Shown here: positions 26,001 to 35,146 of the stretch, in pieces
Position numbering within the stretch: the first letter of the stretch is position 1
Layout of the letters: each line of letters opens with the position of its first letter
Assembly: GCA_945872245.1 (NCBI GenBank)
Contig: CAMBZB010000015.1
Location: forward strand, 1 to 49,575
Direction of reading: 5' to 3'
DNA length: 49,575 nucleotides
Source of the DNA: Flavobacterium psychrophilum
GTDB lineage: Bacteria > Bacteroidota > Bacteroidia > Flavobacteriales > Flavobacteriaceae
The notes under the pieces: generated by a model
Database searches by the model: none
What the model was told of the DNA's origin: nothing
The model's input: only the letters and a program-made list of their open reading frames with translations
Position numbers and translations under genes: made by a program

Positions 26001-28269
26001 TATCTAAGTGTAATTTTTCCATAGCAGAAGCATTTACGCCACCTGCACCAAAAGTGTTACCTACATAATCAAAATCTGTATATCTGTTGGTAGGATTACC
26101 ATCAATATTAACTTGAGTCAAGGCAGTTGTTCCAAAAAATGATCTAAAAGCAGTACCTACTTTATCAGTATATGCATTGCTAAAAATAGAAATCACATCT
26201 CCAGCAGCTCTTGTTGGTGTTGGTGCAGCAGTAGCTGGTGGAGGGAAAGAAACAACAAAAGAAGCTGTAATACTTCCAGAATCAAAACCATCTGCAGCTG
26301 CTTGAGTAGCTGTGATGATAGTTGAACCACCGCCTACAATGGTAACCATGTCTCCACTGATAGTAGCTACACCTGATGCTCCAGTTACTGTATAAGTAAA
26401 TGCACCAGTACTGTTACTTGTTGGAGGAGTTAATTGGAATGATGCATCACCAATAAGTTTACTTGGAACAGTAAAGTTAGTTATGCTTGGAGATGAAGCA
26501 GATGTTGCTGGTCTGTAAAAATACAAGTTATCAACATATACAGTAGAGCCACCTAATTGTGGGTCTAATAGAATCTGTGTAATTTTAGATTTATCAACTG
26601 ATCCTCCAAATTGAGCCATCGGAATATCTACACTTCTCCAGGTACCAGTTACAACTGGATCTTGAACAATAGTAAGTCCTTCTGTTACAGGACCAGTAGT
26701 ATTCACAATTTTCGCTATCATAACTTTATTGTCAGGAGTCCAATAATCGATGTGCATCATGGTCATATCTGACAAATTAATACCATTACCAGAATATTTT
26801 GCCATACCTAAAAATTCACCTCCAAATTTCCAAGTGTCATTTCCACCAATTGATTCAACCGAAAACGGTGCTAATGCCAATTGTGACCATTCTGTTGGAA
26901 GTTCATCTAAAGCTACATTATCATAAGCTCCACTAAATATCGATTTTACATCCCAAGCATTTCTTGCTGGAGGCGTTGGAGCAGCAAAAGTAGGAGGGAA
27001 TCCTTCATCTATTGATCCATCACAATCATTATCAATTGTGTCAGCAATTTCAGTTGCTCCTGGGTTAACAGCAGCATTTGCATCGTTACAGTCTGTATTG
27101 TTTACAGAATATCCAGTTGGTGCTGTTTCTGCTGTCAATGAAACTGCAGCACCTGCACCATATCCGTCACCATCAGCATCTGCATAATAAGTAAAAGTAC
27201 CTGCAGGAGCTTTCCAGAAATAAATGTTGTCAACGTATACTTTACCTCCTGCAGGAGTAGTATTTCTGAACATCATTTGTCCAATACTGTTTAATGTTCT
27301 TGCAGCATAATTTGACATTGGTATATCAATACTATTCCATTGTCCAGGAACAAGAGTGATAACAAATCCGTTTTCGCCTCCTCCAATCAAAACCACATCC
27401 ATTGAAGTACTACTTGGAGACCAAACATCTAAGTGAAGATTAGTCATAGTAAGTACGTTAACAGGAGCGCTAAATTGTACCCCTTGGTAAGTTAAATTTT
27501 GATACAATAAAGTATTGTTACTTGGCGTTCCAACTCCAACAATAGTTGGTGCTATATATGCACCTGGCTGACCCCAATAAGGGGAAAAATTAGTTCCTGA
27601 TTGTACATTATAATCTACTGCATCAGTAAAAATAGACAAAACATCCCCTACATTTCTGGCTGGAGGTGATTGTGCAGCATCAGCAGGAGCAGTAACACCA
27701 CAAGGGTTACAAGTCCCACCACAATCAATACCGGTTTCTGTACCGTTTTGAACTCCATCGTTACAAGTTGGGACATTGTTTGTTCCGCCAACAAAGTCGT
27801 CAACTAAATAAGTTCCGGTTAGTGTGTTATTAAAATCTGTAAATAAAACAAGTTTAGCATAACTACCTAAACCGGCGCCAAAATTTAAAGTAATAACCTG
27901 CCAGTCATTTCCGGTTGTAGTAAATGCAAGCTCAGTTTGTGCTGCGCCTCCGGTTCCACCTTCAAACTTTAACAAATGGTTTCTGGTTGTTAAACCCGCA
28001 TCTCCAATTGGCTTTATTCTAAAAGTGATAGTATTGTTACCATCATCAGAAAGATTTAAAGTTTGTGCTAAGGTTAATTGGTAATTGTCATAAAGTTGGT
28101 TAACACTAACCAACTGACCTACCTCGTTGCCTTCATCCGTGATAATGCTGAAGACGTTCCCATCGAAACCGGTAAGTACATCTGTACCTCCTGTAAAATC
28201 CAAGGGGAAGTTTTGCGATTGTCCCAATGAAATAGTCATCAGGAAGAGTAACATAAGTAATTTTTTCAT
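23023..28269 (-). CDS. giant modular T9SS surface protein with CBM-like modules, MopE repeats and Ig-like domains
   Basis: A 1748-residue protein from the ATG at 28269; the frame opens 28 codons earlier, but the signal peptide MKKLLMLLFLMTISLGQSQ fixes the start. Order: beta-sandwich domain (20-163); cysteine motif QNGTETGIDCGGTCNPCG; four related modules of about 150 residues (about 203-353, 433-586, 680-833, 900-1060), each opening ARNxxDVxSI(F/Y) and closing VYVDNIYF(W/Y), like carbohydrate-binding jelly-rolls; three MopE/thrombospondin-type calcium linkers (about 358-423, 833-893, 1061-1126) with YYxDADGDGYG and INPGATEI...IDNDCDGSIDEG; one bacterial Ig-like domain (590-676); Ig/PKD-like repeats (1128-1660); and a type A T9SS sorting domain (AYPNPATEGFRV to LRVIKQ). 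No hydrolase domain is visible. A polysaccharide-binding adhesin or cell-surface scaffold is the likely role. Confidence 0.88.
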   Translation of the reverse strand: MKKLLMLLFLMTISLGQSQNFPLDFTGGTDVLTGFDGNVFSIITDEGNEVGQLVSVNQLYDNYQLTLAQTLNLSDDGNNTITFRIKPIGDAGLTTRNHLLKFEGGTGGAAQTELAFTTTGNDWQVITLNFGAGLGSYAKLVLFTDFNNTLTGTYLVDDFVGGTNNVPTCNDGVQNGTETGIDCGGTCNPCGVTAPADAAQSPPARNVGDVLSIFTDAVDYNVQSGTNFSPYWGQPGAYIAPTIVGVGTPSNNTLLYQNLTYQGVQFSAPVNVLTMTNLHLDVWSPSSTSMDVVLIGGGENGFVITLVPGQWNSIDIPMSNYAARTLNSIGQMMFRNTTPAGGKVYVDNIYFWKAPAGTFTYYADADGDGYGAGAAVSLTAETAPTGYSVNNTDCNDANAAVNPGATEIADTIDNDCDGSIDEGFPPTFAAPTPPARNAWDVKSIFSGAYDNVALDELPTEWSQLALAPFSVESIGGNDTWKFGGEFLGMAKYSGNGINLSDMTMMHIDYWTPDNKVMIAKIVNTTGPVTEGLTIVQDPVVTGTWRSVDIPMAQFGGSVDKSKITQILLDPQLGGSTVYVDNLYFYRPATSASSPSITNFTVPSKLIGDASFQLTPPTSNSTGAFTYTVTGASGVATISGDMVTIVGGGSTIITATQAAADGFDSGSITASFVVSFPPPATAAPTPTRAAGDVISIFSNAYTDKVGTAFRSFFGTTALTQVNIDGNPTNRYTDFDYVGNTFGAGGVNASAMEKLHLDIWTPDCTSFDVYILDGSNPEQKVTLTPTTSEWNSFDIDLAEYTSLTKSGIVEFKFERSGTTDKKTIYLDNIYFWKTPSYYVDADGDGYGAGTALETSIEGSVTNNTDCNDGDTAINPGATEILDGIDNDCDSSIDEGFPPATDAPTAPARNAWDVISVYSNAYTTITPTPNYYPIWDAVAQTTQFSNYTPVSDETLKYSNLNFQGIDFNGGKNVSAMTKLHLDVYTRDLSSFKVSLIAGGENAVTLTPTLAGWNSYDLDLATQYADRNLSNAIQLKLERTLWTPTDGNVNSLYVDNIYFYRAATGSTYYVDADGDGYGAGTAVTLEPSTAPSGYSAVAGDCSPTNAAINPGATEIFDTIDNDCDGSIDEGTTLPAPVVTSSSRCKVTVGVAPTAVALPGYTLVWYSVATGGTALTATPLITSTTKTYWVAQKLGAGTPSPRAQVTTTVNNLPATPSALTSLDAKNICKYIDSDTPVLFSATATGASSYIWTTTIANITESDITNDGAEAFISFKNASTTPGLIGSVLVQIQDANGCVSLPKSLSLTTKVPTAPTSLTMTSANSTPHFNGIITPAVGETPAVTGLVGLNSLVKITKVGPYMGTETVFTLTAAEAPTAASYEWTLNGATQLTGGNGRIITVDFAGVEPGIGTLPVVVKSVGGCGPSTARTLTLARAVPTAPTKLVLTDDAISTTAITKVGPYTGKSTELTLTATPFTTQGGTATSYAWILPAGVNCETSNTPTTVKVKSTVNTGTVEAPIYAINDVAAIATASSTITINLDDVQSGVTSLPIQVFGVNGAGNSIARTLTLSAAAPATPAIVGSGGNGTANQFGSCLTKTYTATPIPGATYTWTAPGGTITQTGNVIVVDYSTTSVALLGSSTVTCFASNGTGDSGVKSLTVKRIACTGTRLAPEATTTEKFSAVAYPNPATEGFRVKSSNGKSFGVQVYDMLGRSIEQRQMSSDAQIGSNYAKGIYNVIVNQGANVKTLRVIKQ

Positions 28270-28853
28270 AATAAAAAAGTTTAAGATTAGAGTGGCAAGA
28301 TAAAAATCAATTCTAATAAAATTCTTTTTTTTGGGTGTAAGGCAACTATACAAAAACTATACAAGTAAAATTGTCCAGAATTTTCAAAAAAAAACCGCTC
28401 GAAACCCTTGAAATAAAAGGATTTTTAAAATAGTGGTTCAAATCCTAAAAAAGGGTATTTTTAGAAAAAAGCCTGATTTGATGTGTTATTGATGTGTTTT
28501 TCGGGTTATTTTCAAGTTGGTTTTATACGGTTTTTCACAAATGCGTAAGGGCAAATTCGCATTAAAAACGTCATGAAATACGAATTATAAAAAAAAAACG
28601 GTTCAAAATAATGATTTAATACTTCTTAAATCGTTTTTGTTTTAGGAAAAAAATTAGTATATTCTCATAATTTACCTCTTATTTTTGGAGATTGCTATTT
28701 GAGGCCTTGTGTTTATAGGAGATTTCGCTTTATTCTTCCTGTTTAATAGGCTATTCTTCCTGAAATTCCCAAGTGCACTCTTCATTTGTACCGGAGGATG
28801 GAATACAACTGATTTCTTGTTTTCAAAAAAGGGCCCTTAAATCCCCCTGTTTT
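28270..28853. other. intergenic region between the giant T9SS gene and the porin gene
   Basis: About 580 bases of AT-rich sequence between divergent genes with no supported gene or RNA. The promoter of the giant gene must lie at its left end, but I see no perfect TAnnTTTG there; a TATCTTGC-like sequence on the reverse strand near 28290-28300 is only approximate. Confidence 0.45.
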
Positions 28854-28883
28854 TTTGTTTGTGCGTATTTTCATTTACCTTTG
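28854..28883 (+). promoter_or_regulatory. promoter of the Porin_10 gene
   Basis: TTTG at 28854-28857, an 18-base spacer and TACCTTTG at 28876-28883 match the Bacteroidota -33/-7 consensus; the ATG is 44 bases downstream. Confidence 0.65.
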
Positions 28884-28927
28884 CCCTAGAATGCCTAGCT
28901 ACCAATGCCTAATTATATAACTTCCAA

Positions 28928-30871
28928 ATGAGGATTTTCTTTTTCGTATCTCTTTTCGTATTGCCCATTGTACTGTTCTCTCAAGAAAAAAAGGCCACTG
29001 GATTCGATTTTAACGGTCGTTACAATAGCTCTGATTCCATACGGAAACCCAAAGCAAAAGAGGCTACCCTAGATTTGTATCGCATCATTACTTTAGAACG
29101 CGACACCACTTATATTGACACCTCGTTAACTATTCAAAAAGAATACAGTCATAATTACCTGCGAAAAGATACGTTCGGCTTGTTGCCTTTCCCGAACGAA
29201 GGGCAAACTTATACTACTTTGCAATACGGTTTGAGCGAGTTTTCCCCATATCCTGAATTTGGTTTTGCGGCAAAGCACTTTAATTTTATCGAAGCCAACC
29301 AAATTCGCTATTGTTCGGTGGCCACCCCCGTTACGGAACTCTATTTTAGGTCAGTTATGAAACAAGGTCAATCTGTAGACGCCTTCTTCACCTTGAATAC
29401 GGCGCCAAGGCTCAATTTTTCTATTGCCTACAAAGGACTGCGCTCTACTGGTAGATACATCAATCAGTTAGCGAGCACCGGGAATTTTAGGTTTACCACC
29501 AGTTACAATACTAAAAACAGGCGCTATTTTGCCAACGCCCATTTCACCTCCCAAGATATTCTCAACGAGGAAAATGGCGGCATCACCACCATCGAAGATT
29601 TCGAAAGCGGGAACCCGGATTACGACAATAGGGAACGACTAGAGATTTATTTTAAAGACGCCAAGTCTTTCTTGAAAGGGAAACGCATTTTCGTGGACCA
29701 TATTTTTAGAATCAATGCCCTCCAAGGAAACAACAATGTATATGTCACTCATCAATTGAATTACGAAAATAAATTTTTCGAATACAATCAAGCTACAGTG
29801 CCCTCGACTGTGGGCAACACAACGGTTTATAGATATGGGGATTCCTATATAGACAGGGGTATAAACGACCAAACGCGTTACAACAAAATGCACAATACCT
29901 TTGGGCTTATTTATGAAAATACAACCCTGGGAAAATTCAAATTTTTTGCGGAAGATTTCAGTACCCATTATTACTATGGCAAAATCTTACTTCTCGACAG
30001 CCAAACCATTCCGGCTGCATTGAACCAAACCATCAACAGTGCGGGAGGTCAATATGAGTATCAAAAAAACAAATGGAACGGTAAATTCTTGTATACAAGA
30101 TCATTGACCAACGAGTCTTTGTCTCATCTGAACGCCAAACTGAACTATGCCCTGAATGACGAAACCCAACTGGCATTCGGATACCAAAGCCTCAACAAAT
30201 TGCCGAATAACAATTATGAATTGTACCAAAGTAGTTTTGTGAATTACAACTGGTTCAATGATTTCAAAAATGAAAAGATAAATGCCATCAGCGCCAATGC
30301 AATCACCCCTTGGATTACCGCATCGCTCCAATTGTCTACCCTACAAGATCATTTGTATTTTGAAAATGTAGCCACCGATGTCCAAAAGCAAATAGTCGCA
30401 CCCAAACAATACAGCAGCACCATCAATTATGTGTCTGTGAAAGTCAATAAGGAATTCCGACTCGGGAAATTTGCCTTAGACAACACTTTTTTATATCAAA
30501 AAGTGGATCAGCCCGATTTTATCCTCAACGTACCCGAATTGGTTAGCCGCAATACGCTGTATTACTCTACTACTATGTTTGAAAAAGCCTTGTATTTGCA
30601 AACGGGGGTTACCTTGAATTACTTTAGCCGCTATTTTGCCAATGATTACAATCCTGTAATCGGCGAGTTTTTCGTTCAAAATAAAAAGGAAATCGGCAAT
30701 TATCCCAACCTTGATTTTTTCGTGAATGCCCGCATTCAAAGAACCCGTATTTATTTTAAGGCGGAACATTTCAATTCTTCACTCTCGGGCAATAATTTTT
30801 ATGCGGCACCCAATACTCCCTATCGTGATTTTATGATTCGTTTTGGTTTGGTTTGGAATTTCTTTCAGTAG
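28928..30871 (+). CDS. putative outer-membrane porin (Porin_10 family)
   Basis: A 647-residue exported protein with a short signal peptide (1 to about 18, ending LFSQ) and the Porin_10 features: an early DSIRKPKAKEATLDLYRI, LPFPNEGQTYTTLQYG, then a long series of alternating hydrophobic strands and turns ending with an aromatic residue group (IRFGLVWNFFQ), as needed for outer-membrane beta-barrel insertion. The barrel should have many strands. It is likely an outer-membrane channel of unknown specificity. It is a single gene with its own promoter. Confidence 0.85.
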   Translation: MRIFFFVSLFVLPIVLFSQEKKATGFDFNGRYNSSDSIRKPKAKEATLDLYRIITLERDTTYIDTSLTIQKEYSHNYLRKDTFGLLPFPNEGQTYTTLQYGLSEFSPYPEFGFAAKHFNFIEANQIRYCSVATPVTELYFRSVMKQGQSVDAFFTLNTAPRLNFSIAYKGLRSTGRYINQLASTGNFRFTTSYNTKNRRYFANAHFTSQDILNEENGGITTIEDFESGNPDYDNRERLEIYFKDAKSFLKGKRIFVDHIFRINALQGNNNVYVTHQLNYENKFFEYNQATVPSTVGNTTVYRYGDSYIDRGINDQTRYNKMHNTFGLIYENTTLGKFKFFAEDFSTHYYYGKILLLDSQTIPAALNQTINSAGGQYEYQKNKWNGKFLYTRSLTNESLSHLNAKLNYALNDETQLAFGYQSLNKLPNNNYELYQSSFVNYNWFNDFKNEKINAISANAITPWITASLQLSTLQDHLYFENVATDVQKQIVAPKQYSSTINYVSVKVNKEFRLGKFALDNTFLYQKVDQPDFILNVPELVSRNTLYYSTTMFEKALYLQTGVTLNYFSRYFANDYNPVIGEFFVQNKKEIGNYPNLDFFVNARIQRTRIYFKAEHFNSSLSGNNFYAAPNTPYRDFMIRFGLVWNFFQ

Positions 30872-30907
30872 CAATACCAATTTATCTCATGGTTCATCGA
30901 CTTTGTT

Positions 30908-30915
30908 TATATTTG
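30908..30915 (+). promoter_or_regulatory. -7 promoter element of the Fic gene
   Basis: TATATTTG (TAnnTTTG) lies 19 bases before the Fic ATG. No -33 TTG is obvious. Confidence 0.5.
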
Positions 30916-30934
30916 TACCGTAACGAATTCTCCC

Positions 30935-31705
30935 ATGAAAATAATCCCTGAACTACTTTTAGAAGATTACAAAAAAAACTTCCCGCTAGGATTGGAAGAG
31001 AAGTTTGATTCGCTCCATGATGCTGATATTTCTGCTGGTACTTTTAGTTTTTACACTTCGGTTGCCTCGGTGTTTTCCAGCAAGATCGAAGGAGAGGAAA
31101 TGGAATTGGATTCGTATATTAAACACAAAAAATTCGGCATTGAGTTCCTTCCGGATTACACCAAGAAAATTGACGATTTGTATGATGCCTATTGGTTTGC
31201 AAAAACAAGCCCTTTGGATAAAAATACGATTGGCCAAGCGCATATTCTTCTAGGGAAAAATATCGTTGCGAAAAATCAGCAAGGCAAACACCGTGTCCAA
31301 AATATGTTTGTCACCAATGATGACGGGCGAATTGAATATGTGGCGGCACTTCCGCATCAGCTAGAGGATGAAATGGTCCGGCTTTATGACGATATGGAGT
31401 CTCTTCTAAAAAAACAATTGAGTTTTCCCGAAATTTTTTATTATGCTAGTTTCATTCATTTGGTTTTTGTGAAAATTCATCCTTGGAATGATGGCAATGG
31501 ACGTTCCGGAAGATTGTTAGAAAAATGGTTTTTATCCAAAAAACTCGGAGAAAAAGTTTGGTATATGCAAAGCGAAAAATACTATTATCAAAACCACCAA
31601 TTGTATTATGATAACCTGAGAAGATTAGGTTTTGAATACGAATCTCTAGATTATTCCAAAGCCATGCCTTTTCTGGAAATGCTGCCCAAGTCACTTTTGT
31701 TGTAA
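30935..31705 (+). CDS. Fic family protein, likely AMP-transferase with N-terminal inhibitory helix
   Basis: A 256-residue Fic protein. The active-site motif is complete, HPWNDGNGRSGR (His182 to Arg193), so it should transfer AMP or a related nucleotide moiety to a protein hydroxyl. An (S/T)xxxE(G/N) inhibitory motif, SSKIEG (Ser48 to Gly53), lies before the Fic core, which places it in the class II self-inhibited group where the glutamate blocks productive ATP binding. No antitoxin gene is adjacent. Target protein unknown. A TATATTTG promoter element lies just upstream. Confidence 0.9.
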   Translation: MKIIPELLLEDYKKNFPLGLEEKFDSLHDADISAGTFSFYTSVASVFSSKIEGEEMELDSYIKHKKFGIEFLPDYTKKIDDLYDAYWFAKTSPLDKNTIGQAHILLGKNIVAKNQQGKHRVQNMFVTNDDGRIEYVAALPHQLEDEMVRLYDDMESLLKKQLSFPEIFYYASFIHLVFVKIHPWNDGNGRSGRLLEKWFLSKKLGEKVWYMQSEKYYYQNHQLYYDNLRRLGFEYESLDYSKAMPFLEMLPKSLLL

Positions 31706-31737
31706 AGGCAAAGACACTATGAATTCAAAAATTGTAG

Positions 31738-31760
31738 TCTAAAATCTAAAATCTAAAATC
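31738..31760. repeat. tandem TCTAAAA heptamer repeat
   Basis: Three copies of TCTAAAA plus TC, directly before the TTG start of the exonuclease gene. The same word appears in the tRNA spacers at 45942-45970 and 46068-46124. Confidence 0.7.
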
Positions 31761-31763
31761 AAA

Positions 31764-32246
31764 TTGACCTTCACCGCTATCGATTTTGAAACTGCTACTG
31801 CCTTTCATCCGTGTTCGGTAGGTATTGTTACTGTTGAAAATGGAGTGATTGTTGACGAATATGTGACCTTAATCAAACCGCCAAACAATCAATACAACCC
31901 GTTCACGATAGCGGTTCATGGTATTTATCCACGAGATACGGCAAACGCAAAAAACTTTGCGCAAGTCTTTCCCGAAATCCAAAAACGGCTAAAAAACAGG
32001 ATTGTCGTGGCCCATAACGAAAGCTTCGACCGCAATGTGCTTGCCAAATCAATGGCGCTCTATGGGTTGGATTATGCTTCTTTGAATTTGGCTCCCAGAT
32101 GGGAATGCACCGTTAAAATATACAAAGCCAAAGGGTTAAAGCCCACTAAATTGAGTGATTGCTGCCGAGAAATGAAAATTGCTTTAAACCACCACGAAGC
32201 CTTATCGGATGCCCGGGCTTGCGCCCAATTGTATTTGTTGCGATAA
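31764..32246 (+). CDS. DnaQ-like 3'-5' exonuclease (DEDDh)
   Basis: A 160-residue exonuclease domain protein of the DnaQ/polymerase III epsilon type. It shows the ExoI motif AIDFETA (Asp7, Glu9), ExoII VVAHNESFDRNVL and ExoIII HHEALSDARACA with the catalytic His and Asp, so the DEDDh set is complete. It starts at a TTG at 31764 because no ATG is available before the catalytic motif. It may be a free-standing exonuclease for DNA or small RNA ends. It lies 58 bases after the fic gene with a heptamer repeat between them. Confidence 0.85.
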   Translation: MTFTAIDFETATAFHPCSVGIVTVENGVIVDEYVTLIKPPNNQYNPFTIAVHGIYPRDTANAKNFAQVFPEIQKRLKNRIVVAHNESFDRNVLAKSMALYGLDYASLNLAPRWECTVKIYKAKGLKPTKLSDCCREMKIALNHHEALSDARACAQLYLLR

Positions 32247-32400
32247 TCAATCGCCCACGATTCATATCGCCCAAACGTTTTTAAAAATTTTCCATGATTT
32301 CCACGAATTCCTAGTATTTTTTATTTTTAGTTAAGAAGTTTCTTTTTTAGTACCTTAGTGTAGCAGTCTGATACGCTAAGAAGTCTAATAATCTAAAAAA

Positions 32401-33672
32401 ATGAAAGAGGATTTTCTCCACTATCTTTGGAAATTCAAGCAGTTCGACACCCTGAATTTAAAAACTTCCAATGGAGAGGAAGTCGTAATAGTCCACGTTG
32501 GGCACTATTTAGCGCTTGCCGGTCCCGATTTTTTTAATGCACAAATTATCATCGGCGACCAAAAATGGGCCGGAAATGTGGAGATTCATCTTAATTCTTC
32601 AGATTGGTATGCGCACCATCACGAAAGAGATGCCAACTATGAAAACGTGATTCTGCATGTGGTTTGGGAACACGACACCGAAATTTACAGAAAGAACAAC
32701 AGCGAAATTCCGGTTTTAGAACTCCGGCACTACGTCGACACAACAACAATCACCAATTATCAATCCTTGACCAGCCCGAAATCCTGGATTTTCTGCGAAA
32801 AGCAATTACAAACCATTGCCGATTTTACTTTAAGAAATTGGCAGGAACGCTTGTTTTTTGAACGCTTGGAACGAAAATCAAAACCCATTTTTGAATTGTT
32901 GGAGCAAACCCATCAGGATTGGGAAGCGGTCTTGTTCTGCCTTTTGGCCAAGAATTTTGGATTGAATACCAATGGGGAACTTTTTTTGAAAATCGCCCAA
33001 TCGATTCCATTTTCCGTTATAAGAAAAGAAAGTTTTGAGGTCGAGAATTTGGAAGCCCTACTTTTAGGAAGCGCCGGGGTATTGGATACAGAAAAGGAAG
33101 ATACTTATTACAAGGATTTAAAATTCAGGTATTTCTATTTGTTGCAGAAATACCAATTGGAAAAGAATAGTACGGAACCCGTTCAGTTTTTCAAGCATCG
33201 TCCCGATAATTTCCCTACGATTCGGCTTTCGCAGTTGGCGAATTTGTACCACAGCCAGCAAAATTTATTTTCGACAATAAGCACTTCAAATTCGCTTGCA
33301 ACTATATACAAAACCTTTGGAGTTGCCGTTTCGGCCTATTGGCAAACCCACTATCAGTTTGACAAGGAAAGCCCCAAAAAATTAAAAAAACTTTCCCAAT
33401 CGTTCGTTGATTTAATCGTGATAAACACTATTATTCCACTTCAATTTGCTTACGCCAAAAGTCAGGGCAAGGAAAATTCCGAAGACTTAATTCAGTTGTT
33501 AAACGAGGTTGCCCCGGAAAAAAATGCGATCGTGGATAAATTCAGTTCTTTTGGAATACAACCAAAAAATGCCTTTGAATCCCAGTCTTTATTGCAGCTC
33601 AAAAATGAATATTGCAACAAAAGCCGTTGCCTAGAATGTGCCGTAGGCATGGAACTGTTGAAGAAAAGTTAA
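32401..33672 (+). CDS. DUF2851 family protein
   Basis: A 423-residue protein that matches DUF2851, a conserved Bacteroidota family: opening MKEDFLHYLWKFKQFD, then GPDFFNAQIIIGDQKWAGNVEIHLNSSDWYAHHH and ENVILHVVWEHD, a long helical middle, and a C-terminal CLEC pair (KSRCLECAVGMELLKK) that may bind metal. The N-terminal beta-rich part with conserved histidines and aspartates could be a nuclease-like fold, but the function is unknown. It is probably monocistronic, closed by the terminator at 33715-33747. Confidence 0.88.
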   Translation: MKEDFLHYLWKFKQFDTLNLKTSNGEEVVIVHVGHYLALAGPDFFNAQIIIGDQKWAGNVEIHLNSSDWYAHHHERDANYENVILHVVWEHDTEIYRKNNSEIPVLELRHYVDTTTITNYQSLTSPKSWIFCEKQLQTIADFTLRNWQERLFFERLERKSKPIFELLEQTHQDWEAVLFCLLAKNFGLNTNGELFLKIAQSIPFSVIRKESFEVENLEALLLGSAGVLDTEKEDTYYKDLKFRYFYLLQKYQLEKNSTEPVQFFKHRPDNFPTIRLSQLANLYHSQQNLFSTISTSNSLATIYKTFGVAVSAYWQTHYQFDKESPKKLKKLSQSFVDLIVINTIIPLQFAYAKSQGKENSEDLIQLLNEVAPEKNAIVDKFSSFGIQPKNAFESQSLLQLKNEYCNKSRCLECAVGMELLKKS

Positions 33673-33714
33673 TTTTTAATTTTTTTTATTCATGAATTTG
33701 AAAGGTCCCAACAT

Positions 33715-33747
33715 AAAAAAACCACTTCTATTGAAGTGGTTTTTTTG
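33715..33747. terminator. bidirectional terminator between DUF2851 and gltA
   Basis: A perfect stem AAAAAACCACTTC / GAAGTGGTTTTTT with a four-base loop between convergent genes; A-run and T-run on both sides. Confidence 0.85.
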
Positions 33748-33762
33748 GTAATTTATTGTTTC

Positions 33763-35046
33763 TTATCTTTTATCCATCGATACAAATTCTCTCAGAGCGT
33801 ACCCAGTGTATATTTGTCGAGGTCTTCCGATAGGCTCCTTGTTTAATCTCATCTCTTTCCATTGGGCTATCCAACCTGGCAATCTGCCAATGGCAAATAG
33901 GACCGTAAACATATCGGTTGGGATTCCTAAAGCTCTGTAAATAATTCCAGAATAGAAATCCACATTTGGATATAATTTTCTAGCAACGAAATACTCGTCG
34001 GCCAATGCTAAAGCTTCTAATTTTTTGGCGATATCTAAAATAGGATCATCAACACCTAATGTTGCTAAAACTTCATCAGCCGCTTTTTTGATGATTTTCG
34101 CTCTTGGATCAAAGTTTTTATACACTCGGTGACCAAACCCCATCAATCTAAAAGGGTCGTTTTTATCTTTGGCTTTGGCCATATATTTTTCAGCATCTCC
34201 ACCATTTGCTTGGATTTCCTCCAACATTTCAAGGACTGCTTGATTTGCTCCACCGTGTAATGGACCCCAAAGTGCCGAAATTCCGGCAGAAACAGAGGCA
34301 AATAATCCAGCATGTGAAGAACCTACCATTCTTACTGTGGATGTTGAACAGTTTTGTTCGTGATCCGCATGAAGGATAAACAATTTATCCAAGGCTTCCA
34401 CCACTACCGGATTTGCTTTATAGGGTTCGGTTGGCAATTTGAACATCAATTGCATAAAGTTTTCAACGTATCCTAAAGTATTATCATAATAATTCAACGG
34501 ATACCCCATGCTTTTTCTATACGTCCAGGAGGCAATGACAAGAAATTTTCCTATTAATTTACAAACCGCTTCATACAATTCGTCTTTGTTCTCTGGATTT
34601 ACAGCTTTAGGATTAAAAGCAATCAAAGAACTGGTCAAAGCGGACAAAACACCCATTGGATGCGCTGTCTTAGGAAAACCATCAATGATGTTTTTCATTT
34701 CCTCATTGACCAAGGTGTATTTTCGGATATGGGTCTCAAAATCTTTTAACTCTAACGATGTAGGCAATTCCCCAAAAATTAATAAATAACTTACTTCCAG
34801 AAAATTTCCTTTAGCTGCCAATTCTTCAATAGAATAACCTCTATAATGCAAAACTCCCTCTTCACCATCCAGAAAAGTGATTTCGCTTTTACAAGAACCT
34901 GTGTTTTTATATCCTGGATCTAGTGTGATTGCTCCTGACAAATCACGTAATTTACTAATATCGATGGACATCTCATTTTCACTTCCAATAAATATTGGAA
35001 ACTCATATTTTTTGCCTTCGATTTCAAGTGTTGCTGTTTTTGACAT
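33763..35046 (-). CDS. gltA: citrate synthase
   Basis: A 427-residue type II-like citrate synthase that joins oxaloacetate and acetyl-CoA at the entry of the TCA cycle. The catalytic residues are visible: His in WGPLHGGANQAV, His in GFGHRVYKNFDPRA, and Asp in NVDFYSGII. The N-terminal beta domain (KYEFPIFIGSENEMSIDIS to LDPGYKNTGSC) is typical of the hexameric, NADH-regulated bacterial form. A TAATTTTG element lies upstream at 35085-35092. It follows the enolase gene on the same strand, but a terminator separates the two. Confidence 0.95.
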   Translation of the reverse strand: MSKTATLEIEGKKYEFPIFIGSENEMSIDISKLRDLSGAITLDPGYKNTGSCKSEITFLDGEEGVLHYRGYSIEELAAKGNFLEVSYLLIFGELPTSLELKDFETHIRKYTLVNEEMKNIIDGFPKTAHPMGVLSALTSSLIAFNPKAVNPENKDELYEAVCKLIGKFLVIASWTYRKSMGYPLNYYDNTLGYVENFMQLMFKLPTEPYKANPVVVEALDKLFILHADHEQNCSTSTVRMVGSSHAGLFASVSAGISALWGPLHGGANQAVLEMLEEIQANGGDAEKYMAKAKDKNDPFRLMGFGHRVYKNFDPRAKIIKKAADEVLATLGVDDPILDIAKKLEALALADEYFVARKLYPNVDFYSGIIYRALGIPTDMFTVLFAIGRLPGWIAQWKEMRLNKEPIGRPRQIYTGYALREFVSMDKR

Positions 35047-35084
35047 AGTGTAATTGGAAATAATTTTTGAGTAAAATAATTTCC

Positions 35085-35092
35085 CAAAATTA
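35085..35092 (-). promoter_or_regulatory. -7 promoter element of gltA
   Basis: The reverse strand reads TAATTTTG (TAnnTTTG) about 40 bases upstream of the gltA ATG. Confidence 0.5.
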
Positions 35093-35146
35093 GACTATTT
35101 CGATGGATTTAAAAAATGAAATTCGCAATGAAAATGTTAAAACATA

